DNA of 64,000 nt. Origin: Pelobacter seleniigenes DSM 18267. Lineage in GTDB: Bacteria > Desulfobacterota > Desulfuromonadia > Desulfuromonadales > Geopsychrobacteraceae. Of this stretch, positions 8,632 to 17,970 are shown in pieces. The first letter of the stretch is position 1. Every line of letters starts with the position of its first letter. The translations under genes and the position numbers were made by a program. Below the pieces are notes generated by a model. The model saw only the letters and a program-made list of their open reading frames with translations, ran no database searches and was not told where the DNA came from. The DNA lies in assembly GCF_000711225.1 (NCBI RefSeq), contig NZ_JOMG01000005.1, forward strand, positions 186,001 to 250,000, in the 5' to 3' direction.

Positions 8632-10116
8632 ATGCATCGCAAATTATATGTCATCTTCGCAGTATTTTTGCTGGTACTGCCAGGGCCGTCGTTTGCGCAA
8701 ACCCTGGTTGAAAAAGTACAGGAACATCACCTTGCAAATGGCGCAACCCTGTTGATGGTCGAGCGCCATAATTCCCCGACGGTGGCGGCCTATATCACCT
8801 TCAGGGTCGGGTCGGTCAACGAAACCAGTGAACAGCGCGGGACTGCTCATTTGCTTGAGCATATGTTGTTCAAAGGGACCAAAACCCTTGGCACCCGGGA
8901 TTATCGGGCGGAGAGCAAGCTGCTCAAGGAGATCGAAGATGTCGGCAGCCGCATTGACAGCCTGAAAAACCTGCCGAATACCGATCCCCAGACTCTGACG
9001 GAATTGCGCAGCCGTCTGCACGACTTGCAGAAGCAGCACCGCTCGTTGGTGGTCAAGGACGAATTTGCCAGAATCTACTCGGAAAACGGCGGGGTTGGCT
9101 ATAATGCTTTCACCGGCAAGGACCAGACCACCTATCTGATCAATCTGCCGTCCAATAAACTGGAACTTTGGGCAGACATTGAGTCGGATCGCCTGCAGAA
9201 TGCCGTGTTTCGGGAATTCTATACTGAGCGCGATGTGGTCCGCGAGGAACGCAGGCGGTCTTATGAGAGCAATCCCGGCGGGCAGATCTATGAATCGCTG
9301 TTGGCGACGGCATTCAAGGTTCACCCTTACCGGGACCCGATTATCGGCTGGTCGTCGGATATCGAAAATTTGAGTCTCAAAAATATCCGCGAGTTTTTTC
9401 ATAAGTATTATACCCCGGTCAACATGGTCATTACTCTGGTCGGTGATATCGACAGCCGCAAAACCATTGATCTGGTTGAGCGCTATTTCGGTCGCCTGGC
9501 TCCCGGCGTTCCGGTGCCACCGGTTATCGAAAAGGAACCCAAGCAGGATGGCGAGCGGCGAGTGCATATCGATTTCGATGCCGAACAGCGGCTGATGATC
9601 GCCTATCACAAGCCGACCATGCCGTCCAAGGACGATTATGTCTTTGATATCATTTTGCAGATCCTGACCGGTGGCAGGACCTCCAGGTTGTATCAGTCCT
9701 TGGTGGTGGACAAACAGCTGGTCACCGACGTCGATGCTTTTACGGCGCCGGGCTCCCGCTATCCGAACCTGATGATCTTAAGCATGTCCCCGAGCCGGAC
9801 CTGTACCTGTGTCGACGTCGAACAGGCGGTCTACGACGAGCTTGACCGGCTCAAGACCGAACCTTTGAGCGCTGCCGAACTTAACCAGGCGCGCAAACAG
9901 ATTACCACTTCGATGCTGCGCAACCTGGAAGGGAACAGCGGGCTGGCGCGCATGTTGTCATCTTACCAGTCTCTGGGTGATTGGCATTACCTGGTCAATT
10001 ACAATAAAGAGCTGGCCGGGATTACTGCCGAGGATGTCATGGATGTTGCACAACGTTATTTGCAGGCCGATAACCGGACGGTTGCGACCTTGGGCCGGGG
10101 AGGCAAAATCTTATGA
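8632..10116 (+). CDS. M16B zinc metallopeptidase, catalytic subunit
   Basis: A 494-residue secreted protein with a Sec signal peptide (about 1-22, ending SFAQ). It has the inverted zinc motif HLLEH (H73, E76, H77) followed by a downstream VVREERRRS helix that supplies the third ligand. M16 peptidases degrade peptides inside a clam-shell of two homologous halves. Compared with single-chain M16B enzymes it lacks the C-terminal RGLAYS-type Arg/Tyr pair (VVDKQLVTDV at that site) and carries an insert of about 50 residues after the zinc motif. The following gene overlaps by 4 bases (ATGA) and supplies exactly that missing pair, so the two probably form an obligate heterodimer in the periplasm. Confidence 0.92.
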   Translation: MHRKLYVIFAVFLLVLPGPSFAQTLVEKVQEHHLANGATLLMVERHNSPTVAAYITFRVGSVNETSEQRGTAHLLEHMLFKGTKTLGTRDYRAESKLLKEIEDVGSRIDSLKNLPNTDPQTLTELRSRLHDLQKQHRSLVVKDEFARIYSENGGVGYNAFTGKDQTTYLINLPSNKLELWADIESDRLQNAVFREFYTERDVVREERRRSYESNPGGQIYESLLATAFKVHPYRDPIIGWSSDIENLSLKNIREFFHKYYTPVNMVITLVGDIDSRKTIDLVERYFGRLAPGVPVPPVIEKEPKQDGERRVHIDFDAEQRLMIAYHKPTMPSKDDYVFDIILQILTGGRTSRLYQSLVVDKQLVTDVDAFTAPGSRYPNLMILSMSPSRTCTCVDVEQAVYDELDRLKTEPLSAAELNQARKQITTSMLRNLEGNSGLARMLSSYQSLGDWHYLVNYNKELAGITAEDVMDVAQRYLQADNRTVATLGRGGKIL

Positions 10117-11522
10117 GATGGTCGATCATTTTTCTACTTGTCACCCTGCTATCCGGTTGCGGACAAACTCTTTTTGTCAGTCAGCAGCGGCCGGATCAGT
10201 TAACTTTCCCGCCGCTTAAATTCACCTTCCCCAAGGTGGCCGAGCAGCAATTGAGTAATGGGGCCAGGGTATACATGAAAGAAGATCATGAATTGCCCCT
10301 GGTCGACCTGACCTTGATGGTGGAAGGCGGCAGTGTTTATGATCCCCTGGATAAAACTGGGCTATCTCAGCTGTTTGCCGATACCCTGGCCACCGGCGGC
10401 GCCGGTGATATGTCTCCGCAACAGCTTGAGTCCGAACTGGAAGCCATGGCAGCGTCCTTCAATGTGAGCAGTTCGGACTATTGCTATCAGATCGATCTGT
10501 CCCTGCACAGCTCCGACTTGCAGCGCGGCTTGCAGATTCTGGCCATGGTCCTACGCTCGCCGCGCTTTGATCAGAGCCGCTTTGCTCTGGCCCAGGAACG
10601 TCTGCTGGAGAGTATCCACCGCAAAAATGATGAGCCTTCCGCCATTGCCAATCGGTTGTTGAATGCTACCGAAGCCCCGGGGCATCCCTTTGGGGCTTTT
10701 CCATCCGATGCTTCGGTGATGGCCGTGACCAGGGAAGATCTGCTCAAATTGCATGAGCGCTATTTTCATCCGGCCAATTTCTGGTTCGGGGTGTCGGGGG
10801 ATTTTAAACAGGCGGATTTGCTGGCCGACTTCGAACATTTACTCGGTGACTGGCCCGCCGGTGACAGCCTGGTGCGAGATTTTCCTTCGTTGCCGCAACC
10901 GCCGGAAGGGGAAATCCTGCTTGCTGATAAGGATGTTCCACAAACGACGATTCTTATGGGCGAAACCGGCATCAGCAAAGACAACCCGGACCAGTATGCT
11001 CTGCGGGTGGCCAATTTCATTCTCGGCGGCGGCGGTTTCAATTCCCGGATGATGCGGGAAGTCAGATCCAATCGGGGCCTGGCATATTCGGTCTATTCCT
11101 ATTTTCAGATCGGCCGGCATCTGCCCGGCATGTTTCTGGCCGGCAGCGAAACCAAATCATCTTCGACGGCTGAGGTGGTGGAGCTGATGCGACAGATTAT
11201 GCAGGGGATGATTGATAAACCGGTTTCCGAGGCAGAGCTGAAGTTGGCCAAGGAAAGCCTGGTTAACTCCTTTGTTTTTGCGTTCGATGATACGCATTCT
11301 GTGGTGACCCAAAAAGTACGCCTGGATTATTACGGGTATCCGCAGGACTATCTGGAGGATTTCCGGAAGAATATCGAGCAGGTCACCGTTGCGGATGTGC
11401 AGCGGGTCAGCAAAGAATATTTACATCCGGACCAGTTGCTGATCGTGCTGGTCGGTGAAACTGAAGTGTTTGCAAACCAGGTCAAGGATTTGGGGTTGCC
11501 CGTAAAGAAAGTTGACCTGTAA
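10113..11522 (+). CDS. M16B-family lipoprotein, non-zinc partner subunit
   Basis: A 469-residue probable lipoprotein (lipobox LLSGC, Cys at about 16) with two M16 halves. The zinc motif HxxEH is absent: the same position reads LSQLFADT. It does keep the SNRGLAYSVYSYF segment, which supplies the conserved Arg and Tyr that complete M16 active sites in trans. It is translationally coupled to the upstream zinc subunit through an ATGA overlap. The pattern matches known two-chain M16B peptidases in which one chain binds zinc and the other closes the active site. Lipidation would tether the complex to a membrane facing the periplasm. Confidence 0.9.
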   Translation: MRWSIIFLLVTLLSGCGQTLFVSQQRPDQLTFPPLKFTFPKVAEQQLSNGARVYMKEDHELPLVDLTLMVEGGSVYDPLDKTGLSQLFADTLATGGAGDMSPQQLESELEAMAASFNVSSSDYCYQIDLSLHSSDLQRGLQILAMVLRSPRFDQSRFALAQERLLESIHRKNDEPSAIANRLLNATEAPGHPFGAFPSDASVMAVTREDLLKLHERYFHPANFWFGVSGDFKQADLLADFEHLLGDWPAGDSLVRDFPSLPQPPEGEILLADKDVPQTTILMGETGISKDNPDQYALRVANFILGGGGFNSRMMREVRSNRGLAYSVYSYFQIGRHLPGMFLAGSETKSSSTAEVVELMRQIMQGMIDKPVSEAELKLAKESLVNSFVFAFDDTHSVVTQKVRLDYYGYPQDYLEDFRKNIEQVTVADVQRVSKEYLHPDQLLIVLVGETEVFANQVKDLGLPVKKVDL

Positions 11523-11548
11523 CGCGTCTGACTGTACGGGGAGGGAAG

Positions 11549-12919
11549 ATGGCTGCTAAACATCCGACAAACTGGATGGACCGGGCAAAAAGAATCCTCT
11601 GGGAACAGAACCCGGCCGAACTGACCCTGCTCCGGCGCACCTTGCTGCGCCAGATGCAGGCCCTGGTGTTGGTTTTTCAGGATTTTTCCGTTAACCAGTC
11701 GCTGTTGCGGGCTGCGGCATTGACCTATTACACCATGCTTTCCCTGGTGCCGCTGCTGGCGTTGACCTTTGCCCTGCTCAAGGCGTTTGGAGTGCAAAAC
11801 CTGCTGCAGCCGCTGATTCTTTCCAAGTTAAACGTTGGTGACGGTCGGATTGCCGAGGCTATTCTCGGTTACATCAACAATACCCAGGTTGCCCAGCTGG
11901 GCGCTTTTGGTCTGCTGTTTCTGCTGGTCGCGGTCATTTCTCTGCTCACCAATGTGGAAAAAACCTTCAATTACATCTGGGGAGTCCGGGAACTCCGGCC
12001 GATGCTGCGCCGTTTTGCAGATTACCTGTCGGTCATTCTGGTCGGTCCGGTATTGATTATCAGTGCCATTTCCATGACGTCGACACTGACGAGTAATCGC
12101 CTGGTCAAAGCGTTGCTGGATATTCAATTGGTCGGCAGCCTGGTTGTCGTGCTGTTTAAAGTCATCCCGTTCCTTTTCATGTGGTTGGCCTTTACTGTTC
12201 TCTATATGTTCATGACCAATATCAAGGTGGAGTGGCGAGCCGCTTTTTTCGGCGGAATTGTCGGTGGCAGCCTCTGGCAGCTGGCCCAGGTCGGTTATGT
12301 TCATTTTCAGGTCGGGGTAGGGCGCTACAACGCCATTTACGGAACCATGGCGGCGTTGCCGATATTCATGGTCTGGCTTTACGTCTCCTGGGTTATTGTG
12401 CTGTTCGGGCTGGGCGTTTGCTATGCCAAGCAAAATTTACGGACCAGCAACCGCGATTTACGCAGTAGCGAAGTGAATCGAGAAAGCTTCGAACAGGTCG
12501 CCCTGGCCGTGATGGTGACGTTGGCTGAGCGTTTCTCTTCAGGTGTGGGCCCGATGAGCCCTGAAAAGCTTTCCCATTGTTTGGCGGTTCCGTCACGGCT
12601 TTGTCGCAGTGTCCTGGAGACGCTGACCCGGCTTGGTTTGGTTGTTGAAGTGAGCAGTCGTAGCGAACGAAATCAGTATCAGTTGGGGCGTTCCGCGGAA
12701 AAACTGGAACTGGCCGATTTTTTTCGGCGGATTCGTTCTTGCGGGGAAGATGTCAGATACTTGCTGTTGGAGCCGCAGGTACGGATTGCCATGCAGATCT
12801 ATCAGGAGATTGAATCGGTGACCGCGGAAGGTTTGCAGGGGATGTCTCTGCAGGATCTTGCGGATCGCTGCCGCGTCCAGGATACGCTGGATACCCCCTT
12901 GCTGGCTGCTGAAAAATGA
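11549..12919 (+). CDS. YihY/BrkB-family inner-membrane protein with C-terminal winged-helix-like domain
   Basis: A 456-residue protein with about six transmembrane segments between residues 55 and 295. It carries the family pattern ALTYYTMLSLVPLL, a conserved YNAIYGTMAALPIFMVWLY loop and a hydrophobic final helix. YihY/BrkB proteins were once misnamed RNase BN, and their true role is unsettled. After about 300 comes a soluble domain of about 150 residues (SPEKLSHCLAVPSRLCRSVLETLTRLGLV) that resembles a winged helix. GGGAGGG precedes the ATG, 26 bases after the M16 partner gene, so it is probably cotranscribed. It converges on lpxH with 3 bases between the stops. Confidence 0.85.
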   Translation: MAAKHPTNWMDRAKRILWEQNPAELTLLRRTLLRQMQALVLVFQDFSVNQSLLRAAALTYYTMLSLVPLLALTFALLKAFGVQNLLQPLILSKLNVGDGRIAEAILGYINNTQVAQLGAFGLLFLLVAVISLLTNVEKTFNYIWGVRELRPMLRRFADYLSVILVGPVLIISAISMTSTLTSNRLVKALLDIQLVGSLVVVLFKVIPFLFMWLAFTVLYMFMTNIKVEWRAAFFGGIVGGSLWQLAQVGYVHFQVGVGRYNAIYGTMAALPIFMVWLYVSWVIVLFGLGVCYAKQNLRTSNRDLRSSEVNRESFEQVALAVMVTLAERFSSGVGPMSPEKLSHCLAVPSRLCRSVLETLTRLGLVVEVSSRSERNQYQLGRSAEKLELADFFRRIRSCGEDVRYLLLEPQVRIAMQIYQEIESVTAEGLQGMSLQDLADRCRVQDTLDTPLLAAEK

Positions 12920-12922
12920 GTT

Positions 12923-13660
12923 CTATTGCCCGGCGGAATCGCTGTGTGCGTTCGGTTGGGTTGGACATGTCTGCAGCTTGATAACTCCGTCCTGCAGTTC
13001 GGCATAAGAAAACTGATTGATCCAGTCTCCCAATGCGATAATCTTTAAGTGTTCGTGCTGCAGGGTTACGGGATGGTGAAAATGGCCGCAGACCATGATA
13101 TCGCAGTCCGGTGTTTGCTGCGTGGCATAGGCCTGCAATACCGGACTGGGGTCGCGATGGGTGAAATTCGGGTCGTTTTTGGTGCTTTTGTTGCTCAGCC
13201 AGATACCGAATGACCAGACCAGATCCGGATGGACGATGCGGGACAACAGGCGAATCAGGCGACTTCGCCAGAATCCGCGCAACAGCCGGTACGAGCGGTT
13301 CGGTCTAATCAGATCTCCATGGCAAAGCAGGATTTTCTGATTGTCCCAGCTAATGATTTGCTGCTCGGTGATGACGGTACAGTGCAGGGTGGCGCTGAAG
13401 TAATCTCCCATCAGGAAATCATGATTGCCCTCAACAAAATACAGCTGTGTTCCCGCTTCGGTGAGCCGCCGCAGCTGTTCCAGCAGCGGGACATAGGCGC
13501 TGAACACCAGGTGACGGTAACCGAGCCAGAACTCAAAAATATCGCCGAGCAGAAAAAGTGCATCAAGCTGCTTTTGCCGGTTGAGAAATTCAAGTAATAA
13601 CTGGTAGTTTCTATCCTGCGGTCGGCGCAGGTGGGCATCTGACAGAAATATCGCTCTCAT
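12923..13660 (-). CDS. lpxH: UDP-2,3-diacylglucosamine pyrophosphatase
   Basis: A 245-residue calcineurin-like metallophosphoesterase that cleaves UDP-2,3-diacylglucosamine to lipid X and UMP in lipid A synthesis, at the cytoplasmic face of the inner membrane. It has the full metal-ligand series SDAHL, LGDIFEFWLGY, EGNHDF, LCHGD and CGHFHHP. The basic segment around RLLRGFWRSRLIRLLSRI suits a membrane- or lipid-binding cap. The ATG at 13660 (MRAIFLSDAHL) was preferred over a start 12 codons upstream because the phosphoesterase fold starts there. It confirms an LPS-bearing Gram-negative host. Confidence 0.88.
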   Translation of the reverse strand: MRAIFLSDAHLRRPQDRNYQLLLEFLNRQKQLDALFLLGDIFEFWLGYRHLVFSAYVPLLEQLRRLTEAGTQLYFVEGNHDFLMGDYFSATLHCTVITEQQIISWDNQKILLCHGDLIRPNRSYRLLRGFWRSRLIRLLSRIVHPDLVWSFGIWLSNKSTKNDPNFTHRDPSPVLQAYATQQTPDCDIMVCGHFHHPVTLQHEHLKIIALGDWINQFSYAELQDGVIKLQTCPTQPNAHSDSAGQ

Positions 13661-13731
13661 GTCCGCGACTATAATGAGCGGCGCTGCCGTTGTCAATTTA
13701 CAAACCTTTTTCCAGACAAAGGAGTTCGGTT

Positions 13732-14121
13732 ATGGACTATCCGATGATTCACATCTGCTACCGGGTTATGGACCTGGCCGCATCTGAAAATTTTTATAGG
13801 ACCGCTTTCGGTTTCGAGATATCCCGTAAAAAAGATTACCCGGAGCATGGTTTTACGCTCAGCTATATGACTTCAGCAGGGCTGCCCTTCGAACTGGAGC
13901 TGACCTACAATTACGAACAGGCCGAGCCCTATGTCATCGGCGATGGTTATTCCCACCTGGCAGTTGGGGTTGAGGACCTGGAGGCCTCGCATCAACGTCA
14001 TAGCGAAATGGGTCTGCAGGTCACACCTATGAAAGGCTTGCCCGGCAGCCCACCCAAGTTTTATTTTGTTACCGATCCTGACGGCTTCCGGATTGAAGTT
14101 GTCCGTTATCAGAATGCCTAG
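13732..14121 (+). CDS. gloA: Lactoylglutathione lyase-like glyoxalase I
   Basis: A 129-residue vicinal-oxygen-chelate protein. It opens with MIHICYRVMDL (His ligand), has ELELTYNY (Glu ligand), GYSHLAVGVEDL (His ligand) and ends PDGFRIEVVRY (Glu ligand), so all four metal ligands of glyoxalase I are visible. It would convert the methylglyoxal-thiol hemithioacetal to a lactoyl thioester. Since many relatives of this host lack glutathione, the thiol may be another one. The ATG at 13732 follows AAAGGAG by 7 bases. The next gene starts 11 bases downstream, so the two are cotranscribed. Confidence 0.87.
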   Translation: MDYPMIHICYRVMDLAASENFYRTAFGFEISRKKDYPEHGFTLSYMTSAGLPFELELTYNYEQAEPYVIGDGYSHLAVGVEDLEASHQRHSEMGLQVTPMKGLPGSPPKFYFVTDPDGFRIEVVRYQNA

Positions 14122-14132
14122 AGGTGCCGGTT

Positions 14133-14903
14133 ATGGATACTGAAGATCTTCTGGAACAGGGTAGCCGTGCCCTGGATAACGGCGATTACCGGGCTGCCAA
14201 CGGCTTCCTGAGCAAAGCTGTCACCCTGCAGCCCTCCGCTGAGGCCTGGCATCTGCTGGCCGAGGCGCAGATTGGGGAAGGTCAGTTGAAGCAGGCCTAC
14301 AAAAGCCTCTCCGCAGGGCTGGCGTTGGCGGAAGATGATATCGACCTGTTGTTCTCCCTTGGCGACCTGTACCTGGAAGAGAACCGCAATGCCGAAGCCT
14401 TGACCACTTATCAGAAGATCATTGACCTTGATCCCGGGGAGATCGATGCCTGGGTGAGCAAAGCCATGGCCTATGTTAATGTCGACGATTTGGAGGCTGC
14501 CGAGCAGACCTGCCGTCAGGCTTTGGAGATCGCTCCGGATTCGGCCTTTGCCCTCAACGCCCTTGGCGATATCTGTGTCAATCTAGGGCGCATCGATGAA
14601 GCGCTGAGTTGTTTTCAGCAGGCCGGGGAGATCGATCCTGAAGACCCCCAGCCACTGTTGAGCCTGGCCGATCTTTATTACGAACGGGAGGATCTGGAAC
14701 AGGCGGAACAGTACTGCCTCAAGGGGCTTAAACTTGATGCCGGTCTTCCCGGCGGCTATCTGACTCTCGGTTATATCTGTCTTGACCAGGATCGAACCCA
14801 GGAAGCAGTTGATCACTTTCAGCAGTTCCTGCGCTTGGAACAGAGCCCGGCCGCCAAACAGCTGCGCGAGGAGGTCGCCGCTGTGATCGATGGGCTGAAG
14901 TAA
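14133..14903 (+). CDS. TPR-repeat protein
   Basis: A 256-residue all-helical protein made of about seven tetratricopeptide repeats of 34 residues (for example A..TYQKIIDLDPGEIDAWVSKA and A..CFQQAGEIDPEDPQPLLSLA). There is no signal peptide or enzymatic domain, so it should be a cytoplasmic protein-protein adaptor. The ATG at 14133 was preferred over a GTG three codons earlier because GAGG lies 8 bases upstream of the ATG. It forms a two-gene unit with the glyoxalase gene, closed by the terminator at 14924-14967. Its partners are unknown. Confidence 0.85.
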   Translation: MDTEDLLEQGSRALDNGDYRAANGFLSKAVTLQPSAEAWHLLAEAQIGEGQLKQAYKSLSAGLALAEDDIDLLFSLGDLYLEENRNAEALTTYQKIIDLDPGEIDAWVSKAMAYVNVDDLEAAEQTCRQALEIAPDSAFALNALGDICVNLGRIDEALSCFQQAGEIDPEDPQPLLSLADLYYEREDLEQAEQYCLKGLKLDAGLPGGYLTLGYICLDQDRTQEAVDHFQQFLRLEQSPAAKQLREEVAAVIDGLK

Positions 14904-14923
14904 GAGCTCTTCTGGCTGGTTTG

Positions 14924-14967
14924 ACATGGCCGGCCGGTCAGGGGACCGCCGGCCATGTTGTTTTCTT
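14924..14967 (+). terminator. Intrinsic terminator after the TPR gene
   Basis: ACATGGCCGGC...GCCGGCCATGT, with an inner GGTC/GGACC pairing, forms a strong GC stem followed by TTGTTTTCTT. It separates the glyoxalase-TPR unit from yitT. Confidence 0.8.
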
Positions 14968-14992
14968 CCCTCTCTTGCTTTGACGTGCAAAT

Positions 14993-15844
14993 ATGAATCT
15001 GTCTGCTGAAATTCGCAATACCGCTCTGTTTAGCTGCGGTGCGGCCCTGCTTGCCTTCGGGGTGGTGTTGTTTCTTGCCCCTAATCGGATCGCTACCGGC
15101 GGTACTGCGGGGATCGCCATCTTACTCAATTATCTCCTGGCCGTGCCGATCGGGGTGCTGATGCTGGCGGTTAATCTGCCCCTGCTGGCTCTGGGCTGGC
15201 GCATGCTCGGCCGGGCTTTTGCCCTCCGTTCCGTGGTTGCTATCTTCCTCTGTTCATTTTTTGTCGATCTGTTTCGTGAATATCTTCAGCTTGCCGCGGT
15301 CAGCCACAATACCCTGCTTGCAACAGTTTACGGCGGGATTGCTATCGGGGTAGGGGTCGGTCTGATGCTGCGTGGCAATGCTTCTGCCGGTGGCACGACC
15401 ATCATTGCCAGACTGGTTGCAGCTAAAGCGAATTTTAAGGCCGGGCAGGTCATCCTGTTTTGTGATTTTCTGATTATCTTTTCTGCCGGGATTGTCTTTC
15501 ATGATATTGAACGGGCCCTGTGGAGTCTGATCAGTATCTATGTCACGGCGAAATGTATCGACATGATTCTGACCGGGGCCCTGTCGGAGAAAGTGGTTCA
15601 TATCACCTCCCATCAGGTTGAGCTGCTGGGGCGCAAGATCGTTGATCAGCTGGGCCCCTATGGTACCATCGTCACCGGCACCGGCTTGGCCGAAGGCGAG
15701 CATAAAACCATGATCTTTGTGACAGTTGAAGCCCGTCGGATTACGGTGCTGCGCGATATTATCCGTAACCACGACCCAGAGGCTTTTATGGTGGTCATGG
15801 ATGCGGCGGAGATGCTTGGCCGCGGGCATGGTGCCAGGCCATAA
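14993..15844 (+). CDS. YitT-family membrane protein
   Basis: A 283-residue protein with five to six transmembrane helices (about 10-170), including GVVLFLAPNRIATGGTAGIA and the glycine-rich IAIGVGVGLMLRGNASAGGT. It ends in a soluble DUF2179-like domain (about 195-275) with the pattern GTGLAEGEHKTMIFVTVEARR. YitT proteins are widespread; transport or cofactor-related roles have been suggested but not settled. The ATG lies 25 bases after the preceding terminator. It precedes the KefB-type antiporter by 91 bases on the same strand. Confidence 0.85.
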   Translation: MNLSAEIRNTALFSCGAALLAFGVVLFLAPNRIATGGTAGIAILLNYLLAVPIGVLMLAVNLPLLALGWRMLGRAFALRSVVAIFLCSFFVDLFREYLQLAAVSHNTLLATVYGGIAIGVGVGLMLRGNASAGGTTIIARLVAAKANFKAGQVILFCDFLIIFSAGIVFHDIERALWSLISIYVTAKCIDMILTGALSEKVVHITSHQVELLGRKIVDQLGPYGTIVTGTGLAEGEHKTMIFVTVEARRITVLRDIIRNHDPEAFMVVMDAAEMLGRGHGARP

Positions 15845-15935
15845 CCTGAACTGCTTTTTATTGCTTCCTGCCTGGTCATGCACCACTGGCCAGCAGGGTT
15901 GAACGACTGTCGGTCACAAATACGAGGGTTCTTTG

Positions 15936-17894
15936 ATGGGAATTGCTGCTGATATTGTGGTGATTGTCGTGGCGGCGCTGGGCGGAGCCCTGGTGGCTCA
16001 AAAGTTGCGTCAGCCGCTGGTGCTCGGTTATATCCTGGCCGGAGTGGTGATTGGACCGTTTACCGGTGGCGTCGTCAGCGATGCCCACATGGTCGAGCAA
16101 CTGGCTGAGATCGGGGTTGCGCTGTTGTTGTTTGCCCTGGGCTTGGAATTTTCCATCAGGGAACTGAAACCCGTCAAATTTGTTGCCCTGCTCGGGGGCC
16201 CGCTGCAGATTCTTCTGACCCTGGCTTACGGTTATTATGTTGGGCGCTACCTGGACTGGGGGGCGGGCGCCTCCCTGTGGCTCGGTGGCCTGGTTTCGCT
16301 GTCCAGCACCATGGTCATCCTCAAAACCCTGATGGCGCAGGGGCGGCTTGGTACTTTATCGAGCCGGGTTATGATCGGTATCCTGATTGTCCAGGATCTG
16401 GCGGTCGTCCCTTTATTGATTCTTCTTCCCCAGGTGACTAACCCGGCCGCCGGGTTGCCGATGCTTGGTGTCGCGGTCCTCAAATCGATTGTTTTCCTGG
16501 CTGTTATGCTGCTGATCGGGACCCGCCTGTTGCCGTGGCTGCTGGCGGTGATCGCGCGTTGGAATTCGCGGGAATTGTTTCTGCTTTCCATTACCACCAT
16601 TGGCCTGGGGATCGGTTATGCGACCTATCTGGCCGGTCTCTCCTTCGCCTTCGGTGCTTTTGTCGCCGGGATGGTCCTCAGTGAGTCCGATTATGGTAAT
16701 CAGGCCCTGAGTGACATCATCCCGTTGCGTGACCTGTTCGGACTGCTGTTCTTTACCTCGGTCGGTATGCTGCTCGATCCTTCCTTCCTGATCCAGCATT
16801 GGCGTGGGGTCGTCCAACTGGTGGTTCTGGTCGCCCTGGGCAAAGGGTTGATCATGACCACCACGGTGCGGGCCTTCGGTTATGGCAATGTCATCCCCCT
16901 GGCGGTTGGCTTGACCATGTTTCAGATCGGTGAATTCTCTTTTGTCCTCGGTCAGGTTGGTTATGATGGCGGATTTTTGAATGCAGACCAGTATTCCTCT
17001 ATCCTGGCTGCGACCATCCTGAGCATGCTGATGACCCCGTTATTGTCAGGTTTGACAGCTCCCCTGTACGGATTAAAAAAACGTTACCTGGGCGGCGATC
17101 AGCTGGAAACTGTTAACCTCCCGGCTGAAGGGCTGCATCGTCACGTGGTTATTGCCGGCGGCGGCCAGGTCGGTCAATATGTGGCACAGATCCTTACCCG
17201 CCTTCAGGTGTCTTTTGTGGTGATTGAACTTGGCCATCAGGCAATGGAAGAATGCAAACGGTATGGCTATCCGGCGATCTATGGCGATGCCGCCCAACCG
17301 GTGGTTCTTGAGGCCGCCAACCTGGCTGGAGCGCAACAGTTGTTGCTGACCATCCCGGATATCACCACCACCGAAGCTGTGGTCAGACAAGCCCGGATCA
17401 TGGCTCCGGGGATCAGTATCGTGGCACGCTCGGTCGGTGCCGAGCAGATGAAAGCACTTTATCAGGATGGGGTGTCCATGGTCATCTTGCCGGAGTTGGA
17501 AGCAGGGCTGGAAATTGCCCGGCAGGCATTGTTGAATCTCAAGATTCCCCTGCCGGTGATTCAGGAATTTACCGATTCTGCCCGACGGGACAACTACCAG
17601 CGAGAGTCATTACTGGAAGCAGATCTGCGCACCATGCAGTTGCTGAAGAATGCCAGAGATCTGCTGGAGTTGACTTGGGAAGAGCTGGCCGAACAGAGTC
17701 TGTTGGTCGGTCACAGTATCAGGGATCTTAATATCCGACAAATGACCGGGGCCTCGGTCGTGGGGGTGTTGCGCACGGGACAGTTTATTGCCAACCCGCC
17801 TGCTGATTTTATTTTCAGGGCCGGCGATATCGTGGCACTGATGGGGCGGAGTTTGCAGGCCGGACAGGATGCAGGCTCGGACACTGGCGCGTGA
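15936..17894 (+). CDS. CPA2 cation:proton antiporter with RCK domains (KefB/KefC-like)
   Basis: A 652-residue protein: an N-terminal Na+/H+ exchanger domain of 12-13 helices (1-375), a TrkA-N/RCK nucleotide-binding domain (from about 400, Rossmann loop [13 protein letters not shown]) and a C-terminal TrkA-C domain (about 570-645, [20 protein letters not shown]). It is expected to export K+ or Na+ in exchange for protons, gated by a nucleotide or other ligand. There is no KefF-type ancillary gene beside it. The ATG at 15936 was chosen over an adjacent TTG, with GAGGG upstream. A strong terminator follows directly. Confidence 0.88.
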   Translation: MGIAADIVVIVVAALGGALVAQKLRQPLVLGYILAGVVIGPFTGGVVSDAHMVEQLAEIGVALLLFALGLEFSIRELKPVKFVALLGGPLQILLTLAYGYYVGRYLDWGAGASLWLGGLVSLSSTMVILKTLMAQGRLGTLSSRVMIGILIVQDLAVVPLLILLPQVTNPAAGLPMLGVAVLKSIVFLAVMLLIGTRLLPWLLAVIARWNSRELFLLSITTIGLGIGYATYLAGLSFAFGAFVAGMVLSESDYGNQALSDIIPLRDLFGLLFFTSVGMLLDPSFLIQHWRGVVQLVVLVALGKGLIMTTTVRAFGYGNVIPLAVGLTMFQIGEFSFVLGQVGYDGGFLNADQYSSILAATILSMLMTPLLSGLTAPLYGLKKRYLGGDQLETVNLPAEGLHRHVVIAGGGQVGQYVAQILTRLQVSFVVIELGHQAMEECKRYGYPAIYGDAAQPVVLEAANLAGAQQLLLTIPDITTTEAVVRQARIMAPGISIVARSVGAEQMKALYQDGVSMVILPELEAGLEIARQALLNLKIPLPVIQEFTDSARRDNYQRESLLEADLRTMQLLKNARDLLELTWEELAEQSLLVGHSIRDLNIRQMTGASVVGVLRTGQFIANPPADFIFRAGDIVALMGRSLQAGQDAGSDTGA

Positions 17895-17912
17895 ACGGAT
17901 CCGATGATAACG

Positions 17913-17945
17913 CAAAAAGCCACCGAGACATAACGGTGGCTTTTT
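17913..17945. terminator. Bidirectional terminator between the antiporter and PxxKW genes
   Basis: AAAAAGCCACCG...CGGTGGCTTTTT: a 7-bp GC-rich stem with an A-run on the left and a T-run on the right. It can stop transcription from both convergent genes. Confidence 0.9.
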
Positions 17946-17970
17946 GACAGCAGGTATCCGAAGAAATTGC

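Noticed and set aside
8205-8654. Minus-strand 149-codon frame upstream of the M16 gene
   Set aside because: It covers the tandem duplication and low-complexity non-coding sequence, with no protein-like pattern or ribosome site.
8644-9609. 321-codon open frame antisense to the M16 catalytic subunit
   Set aside because: A shadow frame. The sense gene has a signal peptide and zinc motif.
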